Shown piece by piece: positions 23,445-33,263 of a stretch of DNA of 52,275 bases; the first letter of the stretch is position 1, and each line of letters opens with the position of its first letter. The position numbers were made by a program, and so were the translations under genes. The notes beneath the pieces were generated by a model that was not told the DNA's origin, did no database searches, and saw only the letters and a program-made list of their open reading frames with translations. Source of the DNA: CAYVZU01 sp964455935 (GTDB lineage Bacteria; Fibrobacterota; CAYVZU01). The stretch covers positions 1-52,275 of the forward strand of contig CAYVZU010000010.1 of NCBI GenBank assembly GCA_964455935.1. Direction: 5' to 3'.

Positions 23445-25778
23445 TTATGATTTGTTGGCAATTAGAAGCTCCTGCCTGGCCAGGTAAGCCGGCCATCGCA
23501 GTGTCAGGTCTTCTTCGATGGCTGCTGCAAAGAACTGCCTGGCACTGTCCGGATGACCTCGTCGCCCTACGATCAACCCGGCAAGATAGAAAAGCTCAGA
23601 CCGGACACTATTCGGGTAAGGCATCTCGCGCAAGACCGCAATGTTCCCGGAAACAAACGCCTGCGCCGCCTTTTCGATGAAGCAGCACTCCGTTGGAGGG
23701 AATCGCTCGATGGCATGCTCCCACACGGCCCGCGCTTTCAAGCGTTCATCATTCAGCTCTAATAGGATGCCTGCGATCAACGCCTGTCGTCCTTTCGCCT
23801 CGATCGGCCCGGCGCTCTGGCCGAAGGCGTCATCCTGCAGGTGTTCGGCCCCTGAACTGGTTCTGCCCTCCAGCAAATCCAGGATGTAGTAGTCAAGACT
23901 CCTTCGGCTGGGAAGGCCTTCTTGTATGCCTTTCCAGGCTTCATTCGCGGCATCCCGGGCTTTTTGAAGCTGGCCGAGACAACACCGCAAATAGCAGAGA
24001 TGGCGCAGGGCAAACGTAACCTGCCTTCCTGCGCGCGGGTATAATGCGGGTATGCCCGAAAGAATTGTCACAGCTTCCTCGATCCGGCCCTGGGCCCGCA
24101 CATTGAATGCATGATAGATGACGCTGAGGGCAAGGGTCTCATGGTTGTCGGCCCTGTTCTTGATTTGCGCAAGGACCCGGTCCGACTCGGTGAACTCGCC
24201 CAGGTTTGCGCGGATGTCGGCGATCTGCTGCAGGGCTGTAAGGACGAACTGCTCCGGGGCAACCGAGGAGTCGGCCGTCCCACGGAAGAATTCCAGTGCC
24301 TGCGGGAAACGGTTCAGGTATCGTAACGAATCCGCGGTTCCTTCCATCAGGGCAAAATACGGAATGCTGTTGACCTTTGCCGTTGGCAGGCCTTGCTGGA
24401 TCACCTCCAGGCCGCGCTGGTAGAAGCCGCGGTCAAGATAGGATGCCCGGATCTTCGGGGCCAATTCCTGCAGGGCGGGCGCGAACTCGGGGATAGGCGA
24501 TAGGCTCCTCATCCGGATCAAGGCCGCATCGAAATCGTTGACAAGGTATTCCAGCTCGACAAGCGCGGTGCGGGCGTGCTGCGACCACAGGTTCTTTTCC
24601 CCCAGGACTTCTGCCTTGTCGAGCCACGTGCGGGCCCGAGCATAGTCACCCAAACGGAGCAGGCACATGCCGATCTTGTATTCAAGTTCAAGAGCATCGC
24701 TGTTTGCGAGGCTGGAGCGGTGGCGACGCTGAAAGAAGTCGAGCGCGACATCGTAAGAGCCGGCAGCGTAGAGCGAGTCCCCTTGTCGGATTTCCTGGAC
24801 GAGAGGCGAGAACCCCAGGTCCTGCATCTGGAAGTTGCGCAGCGAGACAGCGTCCTGCCAAGAGCCGAACGAAAAGCAGTTGCGGAGTGAATAGGGCGGC
24901 AGGAATGGATCGCGAAGGACAAAAAGTTCGATCCTGTCGAGGCCGAAACGAACCACATTATCCTGGATCAGGAGCGACGCTGCCTGCCACTGGCCCGGAT
25001 GGAGCACTGCCTTTGCGTTCCAGTTGCCTGGGAGATTCAGGTGCGCTGCGCTCCCCACCGCGTTCTGGTGGGCGCCAATGCTGAACCAGCAATATGGGTG
25101 GTTCAGGTCACCGCCATGCAGGGAGGCAAACAGGTGGCCGTTGCGGACACGCTCGAACCTGAATTCAAAATCGATTTGGCAGTTCTCGGGCAAGGGCCCG
25201 GTATAGGTCAATGCGATCAGATCGGCGCCGCGACCGACCACGCAATCGGCGCCCCCTCTCCATTCGCCACTAATCGTTTTCCACCATGGTCCCAATTGGG
25301 GCCCGCCCATTCTGTGGCGGAACAGGACTTCGTCGGTTTTGCGGACAGGACGCCTGGATGACGGCTGTTTTTTGGAATCGGAACAGGCCACGCGGAACCG
25401 CGTCGGTGAAACACCGGTGGCTCTGCGAAAAGCGACTGTGAACGTGTTGTGTGAATTAAAGCCGGTCTGCAGGGCGATATTGGAGATGCTGATTCGTGTA
25501 TTCCAAAGAAGTTCTTTGGCCTTCTCAATCCGCATCTGAAGCAGGTGAGCCCAAACTCCTTTGCCGGTCATTGCCTTGAACAACGCTTTAGTCCAAGGCA
25601 CTGAGCGTCTGATGTGGCTCGCGATCTCCGCTACAGAGAGCTTGTCCGAGAAATTCATTCGCATAAAAACGAGAGCTCTCTCGATCTGATCGCAATCGTA
25701 AGCTTTCGGAGCCTTCGAATCGTTGCCATCTTCCGAATCAACCATACTAATTTCAAAATAGCAGAATACTTTTTTCAT
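23445..25778 (-). CDS. large AraC/concanavalin-like/TPR regulator 1
   Basis: A 777-residue cytoplasmic protein. Residues 31-130 are an AraC DNA-binding domain with two HTH units (KLSVAEIASHIRRSVPWTKA and ISISNIALQTGFNSHNTFTV). About 155-320 form a beta-rich domain like the concanavalin-like DUF1080/LamG group, with YCWFSIGAHQN as a conserved point and W....GEW at its start. The rest is TPR repeats (EYKIGMCLLRLGDYARARTW). The end, EEDLTLRWPAYLARQEL, is shared with two paralogues at 30591 and 40020. AraC HTHs normally lie at the C-terminus, so this order is unusual. It is divergent, by 89 bases, from the secreted protein gene at 25868, its likely target. Ligand unknown. Confidence 0.78.
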   Translation of the reverse strand: MKKVFCYFEISMVDSEDGNDSKAPKAYDCDQIERALVFMRMNFSDKLSVAEIASHIRRSVPWTKALFKAMTGKGVWAHLLQMRIEKAKELLWNTRISISNIALQTGFNSHNTFTVAFRRATGVSPTRFRVACSDSKKQPSSRRPVRKTDEVLFRHRMGGPQLGPWWKTISGEWRGGADCVVGRGADLIALTYTGPLPENCQIDFEFRFERVRNGHLFASLHGGDLNHPYCWFSIGAHQNAVGSAAHLNLPGNWNAKAVLHPGQWQAASLLIQDNVVRFGLDRIELFVLRDPFLPPYSLRNCFSFGSWQDAVSLRNFQMQDLGFSPLVQEIRQGDSLYAAGSYDVALDFFQRRHRSSLANSDALELEYKIGMCLLRLGDYARARTWLDKAEVLGEKNLWSQHARTALVELEYLVNDFDAALIRMRSLSPIPEFAPALQELAPKIRASYLDRGFYQRGLEVIQQGLPTAKVNSIPYFALMEGTADSLRYLNRFPQALEFFRGTADSSVAPEQFVLTALQQIADIRANLGEFTESDRVLAQIKNRADNHETLALSVIYHAFNVRAQGRIEEAVTILSGIPALYPRAGRQVTFALRHLCYLRCCLGQLQKARDAANEAWKGIQEGLPSRRSLDYYILDLLEGRTSSGAEHLQDDAFGQSAGPIEAKGRQALIAGILLELNDERLKARAVWEHAIERFPPTECCFIEKAAQAFVSGNIAVLREMPYPNSVRSELFYLAGLIVGRRGHPDSARQFFAAAIEEDLTLRWPAYLARQELLIANKS

Positions 25779-25867
25779 GGCAATGACTTTGAGGTGATGC
25801 TATCTTTATTGCCGGATTGGCAAATCAGGAACTATTGGTTTATCGATTAAATGAGCGGGGGTGACGA

Positions 25868-27133
25868 ATGTCCATCAGATTGCTTCTGAAGAACACCTTG
25901 GCCTTAGCCCTAACCGGATTTTTGTGTGGCAATGCAATGGCCGCCAATCTGCTATTACAGGACGGCTTCGAGAGTGGGAATACGGCTGGCTGGGATTGTG
26001 TCGACCTTGTGACAACCGAACAGACCCATACCGGCAAATATGCTCTGAAAAAAAACAGCGCCAATTATTGGGGCTGCAGCAAGTTTCTTTCCGCGGAAAG
26101 CCCGACCATTTACATGAGTTTCTGGTGGTTCATTCCGCAAGGGTTCCAATGGAATCTGAGCAGCATTGGTGGAAGGCATTTCTGGCGGCTCACAAATGCT
26201 GTTGGAGACCAATACCAAAAATACCAGATCGACACAGGCCCGACCGGCGGGGTTTCCAAGTCGTTCGAACTCGTTTATTTCTGGGGCGGTGACGGGCCGG
26301 TGTACAGGCCGGGCACGATTCTTCCTGAAGGCAAATGGTTCCGGTTTGAGATTTACACCAAACTGAACGCGCCGGGTAAATCGGACGGCGTTGTGGCAGT
26401 GTGGATCGACGGCCAGCAGAAAGTGAATGCGGCCAACCAGGACTTCCATCGAAACGGGACCTACGGCATTAATATGCTTCGCCTCAATACGAACTACGAC
26501 AACTGCAGTGGTACGTGCCACTGGTACCAGGATGACGTGGAAGTCTGGGACGATAAGCCAAACGGGCTGTCGATTGCCTATATCACCACCGACTCACTCC
26601 CCAGGGGCCAGACCGGCGTTCCCTACAATGCTACGCTGGCCGCAACGGGCGGGGTTGCCCCCTATAAGTGGAGAATCGCGGCTAGTTCTCTGCTCCCCGG
26701 GCTGGTATTGGATTCGCTGACAGGCAGAATCACGGGCGTCACGATGATCGCGCAAAGGCGCAGGATTACGTTTGAGGTGCGAGACAGCCAGAACCCGCCC
26801 TCCATTGCCGCAAAAGACATCTACATCAACATTGTTCAAGGCACAACCGTCATTGTGTCGCCTTTCCGCCAGAGTCAGGAAGGCCGGATGCTAAATCTGG
26901 GAAAAGGTTCTGCGTTGACCCTTGCTCTTCCGCAGGCAGGCGCCTTCCGGGCGAAGGTGCTGTCCCTGGACGGCCGAAGTCTGGGGACCTGCAGCGGAAC
27001 GGCCGAAAGCAATGGGGTATGCCGGATTCCGCTGGGGGATGTCTTTGGGGCAAAAGGTTACGGCGGGATTGGCTTTCTTGTGTTGGAGCAGCGGGGCGAG
27101 AAGATTGTGCGGAAGGTCGCTCTGGTCCAGTAG
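25868..27133 (+). CDS. secreted concanavalin-fold polysaccharide lyase-like protein 1
   Basis: A 421-residue exported protein with signal peptide 1-25 (LALALTGFLCGNAMAA). About 28-230 form a jelly-roll domain. SIGGRHFWRL and GKWFRFEIYTKLNAPGKSDG followed by VWIDGQ resemble PL14/PL20-type glucuronan or alginate lyases and related heparin-lyase-like folds. Then comes a He_PIG Ig-like domain (GVPYNATLAATGGVAPYKW, about 250-330). The C-terminus (FRAKVLSLDGRSLG to VRKVALVQ) is a Por/FlgD-like sorting domain. Substrate is not decided and catalytic residues were not identified. GGGGGTGA precedes the ATG. It is divergent from regulator 1 across an 89-base shared promoter region. Confidence 0.7.
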   Translation: MSIRLLLKNTLALALTGFLCGNAMAANLLLQDGFESGNTAGWDCVDLVTTEQTHTGKYALKKNSANYWGCSKFLSAESPTIYMSFWWFIPQGFQWNLSSIGGRHFWRLTNAVGDQYQKYQIDTGPTGGVSKSFELVYFWGGDGPVYRPGTILPEGKWFRFEIYTKLNAPGKSDGVVAVWIDGQQKVNAANQDFHRNGTYGINMLRLNTNYDNCSGTCHWYQDDVEVWDDKPNGLSIAYITTDSLPRGQTGVPYNATLAATGGVAPYKWRIAASSLLPGLVLDSLTGRITGVTMIAQRRRITFEVRDSQNPPSIAAKDIYINIVQGTTVIVSPFRQSQEGRMLNLGKGSALTLALPQAGAFRAKVLSLDGRSLGTCSGTAESNGVCRIPLGDVFGAKGYGGIGFLVLEQRGEKIVRKVALVQ

Positions 27134-27718
27134 CCTTCGCGATCGGCTGCGCGCATCCCGCATTCGGGGACGGACTTCTACAGTTCTGCCCCGCCTGGCC
27201 GCCACGGCAATTGTTTCCGGCGCCCTGCTCTGGAATCCAGCCCTTGGCACGCGATGCGGGAAGAATTGCCGAACTAAGCAAATTCGCACATCACTCATCA
27301 CAGGCAAAACGAAGGAGGGCGTCCAGGGCCGGAAATAAATTAGAAGAGCAACTGAACCAGTGATCCTTCTGCCCTCACCGGTTCGGAGCCGTCGAGCACT
27401 CGGGCCGGTCATCCCAAGGTAACGACCGATCTCAGCTACGGGAAAGCTGTGGAGATGCGCAGACACCAGGCGCCATCTCGTTAAGTGTGTGCGAAAAGCG
27501 CCTCCACCAAGACCCAGCGGTAATGGTTCTTGCCGCAAGCCCGCTTTTTGTTGATTCTTCGAAGAAACATGCAATAAAATTATCCCGAATTTTCGCTCTC
27601 AACAAGGGGTTATTTCTTCACTACATCCACTTTCAAAGAGCAAAGGCCAAATTCCAACCCCATTTGGACTTTTGGCGGACAGATCACCACCATAAAACTT
27701 CACTAAACGGAAAATGGG
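27134..27718. other. 585-base spacer with a possible transposase HTH scrap
   Basis: Between the converging lyase-like gene 1 and the cupin-AraC gene. On the minus strand at about 27360-27440 one frame reads VAEIGRYLGMTGPSARRLRTGEG. This resembles the C-terminal HTH of REP-associated Y1 transposases, but no HUH core is present. The last 200 bases are AT-rich. No terminator or RNA was recognised. Confidence 0.25.
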
Positions 27719-28675
27719 CTAGCTTCCATGGTTCCTGAACGCTCTTGGCGATTTCCCTGTTTCCTGTGCGAAAAAATAGGAGAAGTAGGCGGCGTTTTCG
27801 TAACCGAGTTTCAAGGCAATTTCGTTGATTGGAATGGTAGTATAGGCGAGAAGATTGCGGGCCTCTTCGATTTTTAGCAAACGGAAATACCGCATGGGAG
27901 CCACCCCCGTATGTTTATGAAAAACCCGGCAAAAATGCGGAGTACTTAAACAAGCCTTTGCGGCGATTTCGCCAAGCGATGGCAAACCATTCAGGTGCTG
28001 GTGCATGTAATCAAGCGCGAGTTGGACAGGTGAAGGGTATTTATGCCCCTTGATTTCGTTCCCTGCATACACCAAGGCAGCATAGGCGAGTTCCGAGAGC
28101 ATGGTGATAAACCCCGGCGGGCGCGCCTGAAGAACTTGCGCCCCTTTTTTAATGAAATCCGCGAAATTTCGCGCGTTCTTCGGACGGAAAATGTCAACCT
28201 CCAGCATTTTCATTTGAGCCAGCATCGGGGAAAGCAAATCGCCGCCGATAACCAGGATCCTCTTATGGGCGTATCCATGCGGTCCGGTGCGATAGGTGTG
28301 ATTGCTTCCTTTCCGCAACATAAAAATCTGGCCCGGCTCCGCAAGGTATGACCTGTTGTTCTGTGTAAACTCAATGCTCCCGTGGGTAACAAGCTCCATG
28401 GAGAATATATATGCGTTTTGTCTTGTAATCGATATACCGGCTTCCCAAACCGCATTCCCCAAAAATTGAGGATAAAGAGGGAGCCTTATTCCCATGTGAT
28501 TGTTGGGGAAATGCCAGAGTTTTTCGTGCCGATGCTGGCCTTTTGTTATGGATACCCTTTCGCCATGAGGATCGGGTTGAACTTCCGCACCGGTTTCTAA
28601 CCGGGTTGGATGGCCCGCGTGCCCGAATTCGGAGGATACCTGACCACTTGGGTTTTCAGTAGAATGGCTATTCAT
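27719..28675 (-). CDS. AraC-family regulator with N-terminal cupin domain
   Basis: A 318-residue regulator of the classical order. A sugar-binding cupin-like domain (about 25-160, with SIEFTQNNRSYLAEPGQIFM) precedes a C-terminal AraC HTH pair (LPSLGEIAAKACLSTPHFCR and IPINEIALKLGYENAAYFSY, ending GKSPRAFRNH). It should activate or repress a sugar-use operon on binding a sugar. The neighbour in divergent orientation, 190 bases away, is the GH28-like hydrolase, its likely target. The ATG at 28675 is preferred; an in-frame TTG at 28729 is possible. It is more AT-rich than the core genes. It is not a close relative of the three large AraC/TPR proteins. Confidence 0.8.
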   Translation of the reverse strand: MNSHSTENPSGQVSSEFGHAGHPTRLETGAEVQPDPHGERVSITKGQHRHEKLWHFPNNHMGIRLPLYPQFLGNAVWEAGISITRQNAYIFSMELVTHGSIEFTQNNRSYLAEPGQIFMLRKGSNHTYRTGPHGYAHKRILVIGGDLLSPMLAQMKMLEVDIFRPKNARNFADFIKKGAQVLQARPPGFITMLSELAYAALVYAGNEIKGHKYPSPVQLALDYMHQHLNGLPSLGEIAAKACLSTPHFCRVFHKHTGVAPMRYFRLLKIEEARNLLAYTTIPINEIALKLGYENAAYFSYFFAQETGKSPRAFRNHGS

Positions 28676-28748
28676 AGCATTAAATCTAAATAATTTATGT
28701 GGACAAGTACATAAAAAGGTCCGCAACAATGATAAGTTTTCGAATGTT

Positions 28749-28801
28749 TATAATAACCATCCTAATAGATAAATCTTCCTGCTTTTCGCTACATTTATAA
28801 T
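28749..28801 (+). promoter_or_regulatory. two -10 boxes of the GH28-like gene
   Basis: Perfect TATAAT boxes at 28749-28754 and 28796-28801 in the AT-rich gap before the hydrolase gene. Neither has a good -35 box, as expected for activator-dependent promoters of AraC-regulated genes. The start of transcription from the second would be about 28808. Confidence 0.4.
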
Positions 28802-28865
28802 AGCCAAAAGTATTATTCAAAGGGTCCTTGCAGGGCTATAAATGTGCGCCAAGAAGGAGAAATTC

Positions 28866-30449
28866 ATGCTTTTATACGGGCGTAAACGTTTGCTGTTCAT
28901 CGGAGCCTTCCTGCTTATTTCAGGAGCAAAAAGTATGGCTCAAATTGTCACTTATCCAGCACCTCCGGGCCTAACCCCAAGCAATTACTTCACCATGACG
29001 GTCAATGGCAACGCTGTTTCAGTAGAAGAACTTGGAACAGGCTTGAACATGGTGAATGTGGCGAATTTCTCCTGCGCGGGAAGCATGACCATTGTCATAA
29101 CGGCAAAAGACGACATCAATTCATTCATCATTCGCCCTAAGAGTCTGGGCATTGCGGGGCAGAAAAGCGGAAACAAACTAACGTTCACATTGCCCGGTCC
29201 GAAAAAACTCTATATCGAAGTAAATATGCCTGCGAGTGCATATGATGGCACCAAGCACCTTGCTATTTTTGCAAATCCCCTGGAAGTCAACCCGCCAAAG
29301 CAGGGAGATGCCAATGTAGTGTATTACGGGCCAGGTGCCTCCAACCCCGGAACAATCACATTGCAGAGCAATCAAACCATCTACATTGCCGGCGGTGCGG
29401 TTGTGAATGCAAATGTCCGCGGCAGCAACGTAACGAATGCCAAAGTTATCGGCCGTGGTATTCTTCAAGGTATTGTGGAAGTTAGCGGAGCGACCAATAT
29501 GGTGTTTGACGGGATCATTGTGCACAATACAATTCAAAGCTGGACAAACACGCTTATGAATTGCAGCCAATCTGCTTACCGTAACGTGAAGGTGCTCAGC
29601 TATCCTATTCCCTATGCAACCGACGGTATTGACGTCGTCTCCTGCACCAATTTCAAAATCGACGACTGCTTCTTCCGGTGCGGGGACGACTGTATCGCTA
29701 TTAAATCGATCGCTTACAATTCGCATGTGGACTCGATTACAGTAAGCAATTGCGTTATGGTCGGGTGGGATAACAGCGACGGCGTTACCATTGGCTACGA
29801 GTTAAATGGAACTCCGGTTCAGAATGTTCTGGTAAAGAATTGCGATATTCTCTACGCTCGCGGGGGAGGACTGACAGGCGGACATTCAGGCTTTAGTATT
29901 GTGTGCGACGGTCCCGCGTGGGTGCAGAATATACGTTTCGAGGATATCCGGCTTGAAGAGCATGTCGAGTCAAAGAATTTGGAACTTGTCTGCACCAATG
30001 GAACGATGTATGGAAACGATTCTCCCGGCCATATCAAGGATGTATACATGAAGAATATCCGGTGGGAGCTCAATACAAAATGGATAATTTTAAACGGGTA
30101 CGATGCCACCCATCTTGTGGAGAACATCACCTTCGATAACTGCTATGTGGGCGGCAAGCTGCTGAGGAGCTCCGCAGATGCGAGAATCAGCATTAATAAT
30201 TATACGAAGAATATTTCTTTCACAAATACAGCTACAAAACTTTCCAGTCCGCTATTGACTGCAAACCCCAAAATTCATGCTGCGTCGAAACAATTTGCAG
30301 CGAGCATTTGCATGGACGCCACTTGGAATGAGGACCAAGCATGGAGTATCGATGGCCGAAAAGGGAGAGCCGGAGCATTGAAGACTGCAGGAATGGTTAT
30401 CTATAGGAAGAACAAAACAGAAGGACCGCATTCGGGTACCCCACGGTAG
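28866..30449 (+). CDS. secreted GH28-like beta-helix glycoside hydrolase
   Basis: A 527-residue exported protein. ATG 28866 is chosen because AAGGAG lies 6 bases upstream and a signal peptide (LLFIGAFLLISGAKSMAQ) follows directly. About 25-150 form a beta-sandwich like the N-terminal domain of GH49-type enzymes. The remainder is a right-handed beta-helix with YIAGGAVVNANVRG, then TDGIDVVSC and RCGDDCIAIKS. The DG.D and DDC Asp residues match the catalytic set of GH28 polygalacturonases. The C-terminal AWSIDGRKGR to AGMVIYRK looks like a short sorting-domain end. Possible substrates are pectin-like or glucuronic-rich chains; not proven. Divergent from the cupin-AraC gene and visibly AT-rich. 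Confidence 0.75.
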   Translation: MLLYGRKRLLFIGAFLLISGAKSMAQIVTYPAPPGLTPSNYFTMTVNGNAVSVEELGTGLNMVNVANFSCAGSMTIVITAKDDINSFIIRPKSLGIAGQKSGNKLTFTLPGPKKLYIEVNMPASAYDGTKHLAIFANPLEVNPPKQGDANVVYYGPGASNPGTITLQSNQTIYIAGGAVVNANVRGSNVTNAKVIGRGILQGIVEVSGATNMVFDGIIVHNTIQSWTNTLMNCSQSAYRNVKVLSYPIPYATDGIDVVSCTNFKIDDCFFRCGDDCIAIKSIAYNSHVDSITVSNCVMVGWDNSDGVTIGYELNGTPVQNVLVKNCDILYARGGGLTGGHSGFSIVCDGPAWVQNIRFEDIRLEEHVESKNLELVCTNGTMYGNDSPGHIKDVYMKNIRWELNTKWIILNGYDATHLVENITFDNCYVGGKLLRSSADARISINNYTKNISFTNTATKLSSPLLTANPKIHAASKQFAASICMDATWNEDQAWSIDGRKGRAGALKTAGMVIYRKNKTEGPHSGTPR

Positions 30450-30590
30450 GCGAAAAGGGCTATAGCACGTAATTGAACGGGAAGCCTACCGAACCCCGTT
30501 AGCATTGGGGGGAAGATAAGCTCTACCAATGCTCTTCTTTGTTGGTTTCGTTTCCGTCTCGCGCCATCGCATTGCCTCGTTTGGGTGCAA

Positions 30591-32948
30591 TTAAAGCCAG
30601 CGCTCTCCTTGCGATTTGCAGACCGTGAGCTTCTCTCTGGCAAGCCAGGCTGGCCATCGTAAGGTGGGATCTTCCTCCAAACTCATTTGCAGCAGTGTCT
30701 GCGCGCGATCCCGGTTTCCGCGCATTTCGTAGAGCAGCGCGCAAATGTAAAACATTTCCGAGCGGTGTTCCGGGTGATACGGCATCTTCTCCAGATGATC
30801 TTCCTTATCGGAAAGCAACGCGCTAGCCAGGGCACCGAAGAAGCCATATCGGTCCGCGGGATAGCGATGAGCTATCCAGTCCCATGTGCTTTTTGCGGCA
30901 TCCTCGTTGCCTCCGATTTCATGCAGGATGCCCGCTTTCACTCCTTTTTGCGCCTGTTGCCACGTACCATGGCCGCCGATTCGCGCGCCACTCTCCAGCA
31001 TGTTCGCGGCCTGTCCGTATTCTCCGGCCCGGAGATGCAGGGGGCAGAAAAGCGCATCTCTGCTGCCCGGCTGAAAGTAGAAATATTGCGGATCGCCGGC
31101 CTCCGCTTGCTCCAGAATCTTTCGCGCCTGGGTGATCTTTCCCGTGGAGATGCAAAGAAAGGCACGGTGAATTCGAGCAAAGGCGACCATGGAAGCCGCC
31201 TCCGGATATTGTATATCGACGGCTTCGAGCATCCGAGAGGCCTCTTCAATTCGGCCGCCCGCCCTTGCATTGAAGGAGCGATAGATATCGCAGTACGCCA
31301 GAAAAAAAGGATTGCGTGTCATGGCTTTTGTTTCCAGCAGAATCGATTCCGATTCGTCGAATTTCCTCAGCATGGCCAGTTCGCGCGAGAATTGAACACG
31401 CGTTGCTAATCGATCGTCGAGCGGGGCCGTGGGACTCAGGAATCCCTTCCGGTAATGGAGCTGGGATTCGTTGGGCCGCCCCAGACAACTGAGATCCTGC
31501 GCGACTGCCCAATGGGAAATATTCGCGTGATATGAATCGGGTTCCTCAAGATCCAGCAGCGTCTGATTGATTTGCAGCGAGCGGTCGTAAAAGCCGTCGG
31601 ACCGGTACTGTTCCATGGCGCGCTGCGCGATTTCACGAATAGCATCGCGCAACCGGCCGTCCGGGAACAGGTCTCGGATATCCTGTAGGAAACTTGGCAA
31701 TCGGCCTTGCGCCCAATTGATCTCCGCCCGCGTCAGGCGGGCCCGGTCGAACCAGAAGGCGCTCCCTTTTGTGAACACGACCTTGTCCAGCCATTCGCGT
31801 GCCTGCGAGAACATGCTCTCGCGCAGGAAGCAAACCCCGATCTTGCAGCGCAATTCCATGGTGTCGATGATCGATAGGCCCGAGGCTAAATGCCGCATGT
31901 AGAAGTCGCGCGCGCCATCGTAGATGCCCGCGTTGTAGAGCGAATCGCCTTCCCGCACAGGACTTACCAGGGATAGGAATCCCAGGTCGTGCACGACGAA
32001 GTTGCGGACAGCGATCTGGTTCTGCCATCCCCCAATTTCGAACAGGCATCGCTTTGAATATGAAATAGGGAATGCATCGCGAAACCCGAATACCTCCTGG
32101 CCATCGACCAGCAGGGATATCGAGGAATCTTTGGCGCGCAGCTCGATCGACTGCCATTGCCCGGGCTTCACCAGGGCGGCCTCGTTCCACTGGGCCTGGC
32201 TTCCCCGCACAAAGAGCATGCCCATGGTATTGCTGTTGCGGCCCAAGCAGAAGCTGCAATAGCCCTCGGGAGCGTCAACACCGCGCAGTCGGATGAACAG
32301 ATCGGTCGAGGGCGCGGTTGGATCCACGAGTACCTTGGCATCAAACCGGATTCGAAAATTCTCGGGCAGCGGCTTTGTTAGTGTCAGGATGAAGTTGCTC
32401 GACAGGCCCTTGCCCAGCGCAATCCGGTCACGACAGGTCCAATCGCCGCCATCGGGCTTCCACCACGATTTGAACCGATCTCCTTCGAAGCGATCGCACA
32501 GCCACTCGCGTTCCGGGGATCGAACGGCCTCTTCCTTCCGCACCTGGGTCGGAACTTCGTTGATGGCGTTCGCCATCCTTCGGAATTCGGCCGCGTTGGT
32601 GCCTTCGTATTTGCGGAAAGCGATGGCAAAGCGATTGTAGTCGCTGAATCCAACTTCATAGGCGATTTCGGTGATGCTGAGGTCCGTCCGCCGCAGCAGG
32701 CTTTTCGCGTTGTCAATGCGCAGGTGATTGAGGTAGGAAATCACTGACTTACCCGTGACCTCGTGGAACACTCGAAGCAGGTGCCTTGGGGAAAGGGCGA
32801 CAACTTCGGCGATCTTTCTCAGGCTCAGCGGCCCGCCGGCGTTATCGCGAATGAAATCAATGGCTTTGCCCACGATTGCATCGGGATAGTTTCTTCTCAT
32901 AGAGGGTGCCTGGGAATCAGCATAATGTCCAAAGTAGCAATATAGCAT
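30591..32948 (-). CDS. large AraC/concanavalin-like/TPR regulator 2
   Basis: A 785-residue paralogue of the genes at 23445 and 40020. AraC HTH domain at about 22-122 (PLSLRKIAEVVALSPRHLLR and LSITEIAYEVGFSDYNRFAI); beta-rich concanavalin-like domain at about 150-325 with YCSFCLGRNSN; then TPR repeats (RCKIGVCFLRESMFSQAREW). The end EEDPTLRWPAWLAREKL is the family signature. No signal peptide or membrane helix. The start may be the ATG at 32948 or the one at 32900 (MRRNYPDA, matching MRKNRYPE in paralogue 3). It is convergent with the GH28-like gene and divergent from the secreted protein at 33581. The 632-base gap to that gene holds an inverted-repeat element and a transposase scrap. Confidence 0.77.
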   Translation of the reverse strand: MLYCYFGHYADSQAPSMRRNYPDAIVGKAIDFIRDNAGGPLSLRKIAEVVALSPRHLLRVFHEVTGKSVISYLNHLRIDNAKSLLRRTDLSITEIAYEVGFSDYNRFAIAFRKYEGTNAAEFRRMANAINEVPTQVRKEEAVRSPEREWLCDRFEGDRFKSWWKPDGGDWTCRDRIALGKGLSSNFILTLTKPLPENFRIRFDAKVLVDPTAPSTDLFIRLRGVDAPEGYCSFCLGRNSNTMGMLFVRGSQAQWNEAALVKPGQWQSIELRAKDSSISLLVDGQEVFGFRDAFPISYSKRCLFEIGGWQNQIAVRNFVVHDLGFLSLVSPVREGDSLYNAGIYDGARDFYMRHLASGLSIIDTMELRCKIGVCFLRESMFSQAREWLDKVVFTKGSAFWFDRARLTRAEINWAQGRLPSFLQDIRDLFPDGRLRDAIREIAQRAMEQYRSDGFYDRSLQINQTLLDLEEPDSYHANISHWAVAQDLSCLGRPNESQLHYRKGFLSPTAPLDDRLATRVQFSRELAMLRKFDESESILLETKAMTRNPFFLAYCDIYRSFNARAGGRIEEASRMLEAVDIQYPEAASMVAFARIHRAFLCISTGKITQARKILEQAEAGDPQYFYFQPGSRDALFCPLHLRAGEYGQAANMLESGARIGGHGTWQQAQKGVKAGILHEIGGNEDAAKSTWDWIAHRYPADRYGFFGALASALLSDKEDHLEKMPYHPEHRSEMFYICALLYEMRGNRDRAQTLLQMSLEEDPTLRWPAWLAREKLTVCKSQGERWL

Positions 32949-32957
32949 GACTTCTTT

Positions 32958-32983
32958 GGCAATGCAATTCGCTCGAAATGAGG
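32958..32983. promoter_or_regulatory. candidate operator upstream of regulator 2
   Basis: GGCAATGCAATTCGCTCGAA and the following AATGAGG-like bases align without gaps to 35211-35236 at 18 of the first 23 positions. The core TTCG-CT-CGAA dyad also occurs as TTCG-AG-CGAA at 39954-39963. It lies 9 bases before the regulator 2 start codon. Confidence 0.4.
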
Positions 32984-33024
32984 GTTAGTTTATCCCAGCT
33001 TAATTTCCGGAGATATCTTGATTT

Positions 33025-33187
33025 GAGCGCATCTCAAAAAGGATTGCGCGGGCCGAAGCCCGTGCGAAAATGACGCAGGCAAGGCGCGCGAAGCAGGCGT
33101 ATCCGAGGGAGATACGCCGATGGAGCGCAACGAAGCTTGCGGCGTTTGCAGCCGGGCGATGCCAGAAAGCCTTTTTGAGATGCGCTC
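33025..33187. repeat. 163-bp element bounded by perfect 18-bp inverted repeats
   Basis: GAGCGCATCTCAAAAAGG at 33025-33042 is the exact reverse complement of 33170-33187. Inside are smaller hairpins (GGGC..GCCC near 33050; GGCGTATC/GATACGCC near 33097-33120). It carries no gene. The structure fits a MITE-like or REP-type element inserted between regulator 2 and its divergent partner. Confidence 0.75.
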
Positions 33188-33263
33188 TTTTACGAAAAAA
33201 GTCGAAAAGCCGACGGGCCATGAACGCAGGCCGTATGGTTCCTATCAAAGAGGGACACGCAAA

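Noticed and set aside
33025..33187. Group II intron or structured RNA
   Set aside because: It is too short, with no domain V-like hairpin and no intron protein; perfect end repeats fit a small mobile element better.
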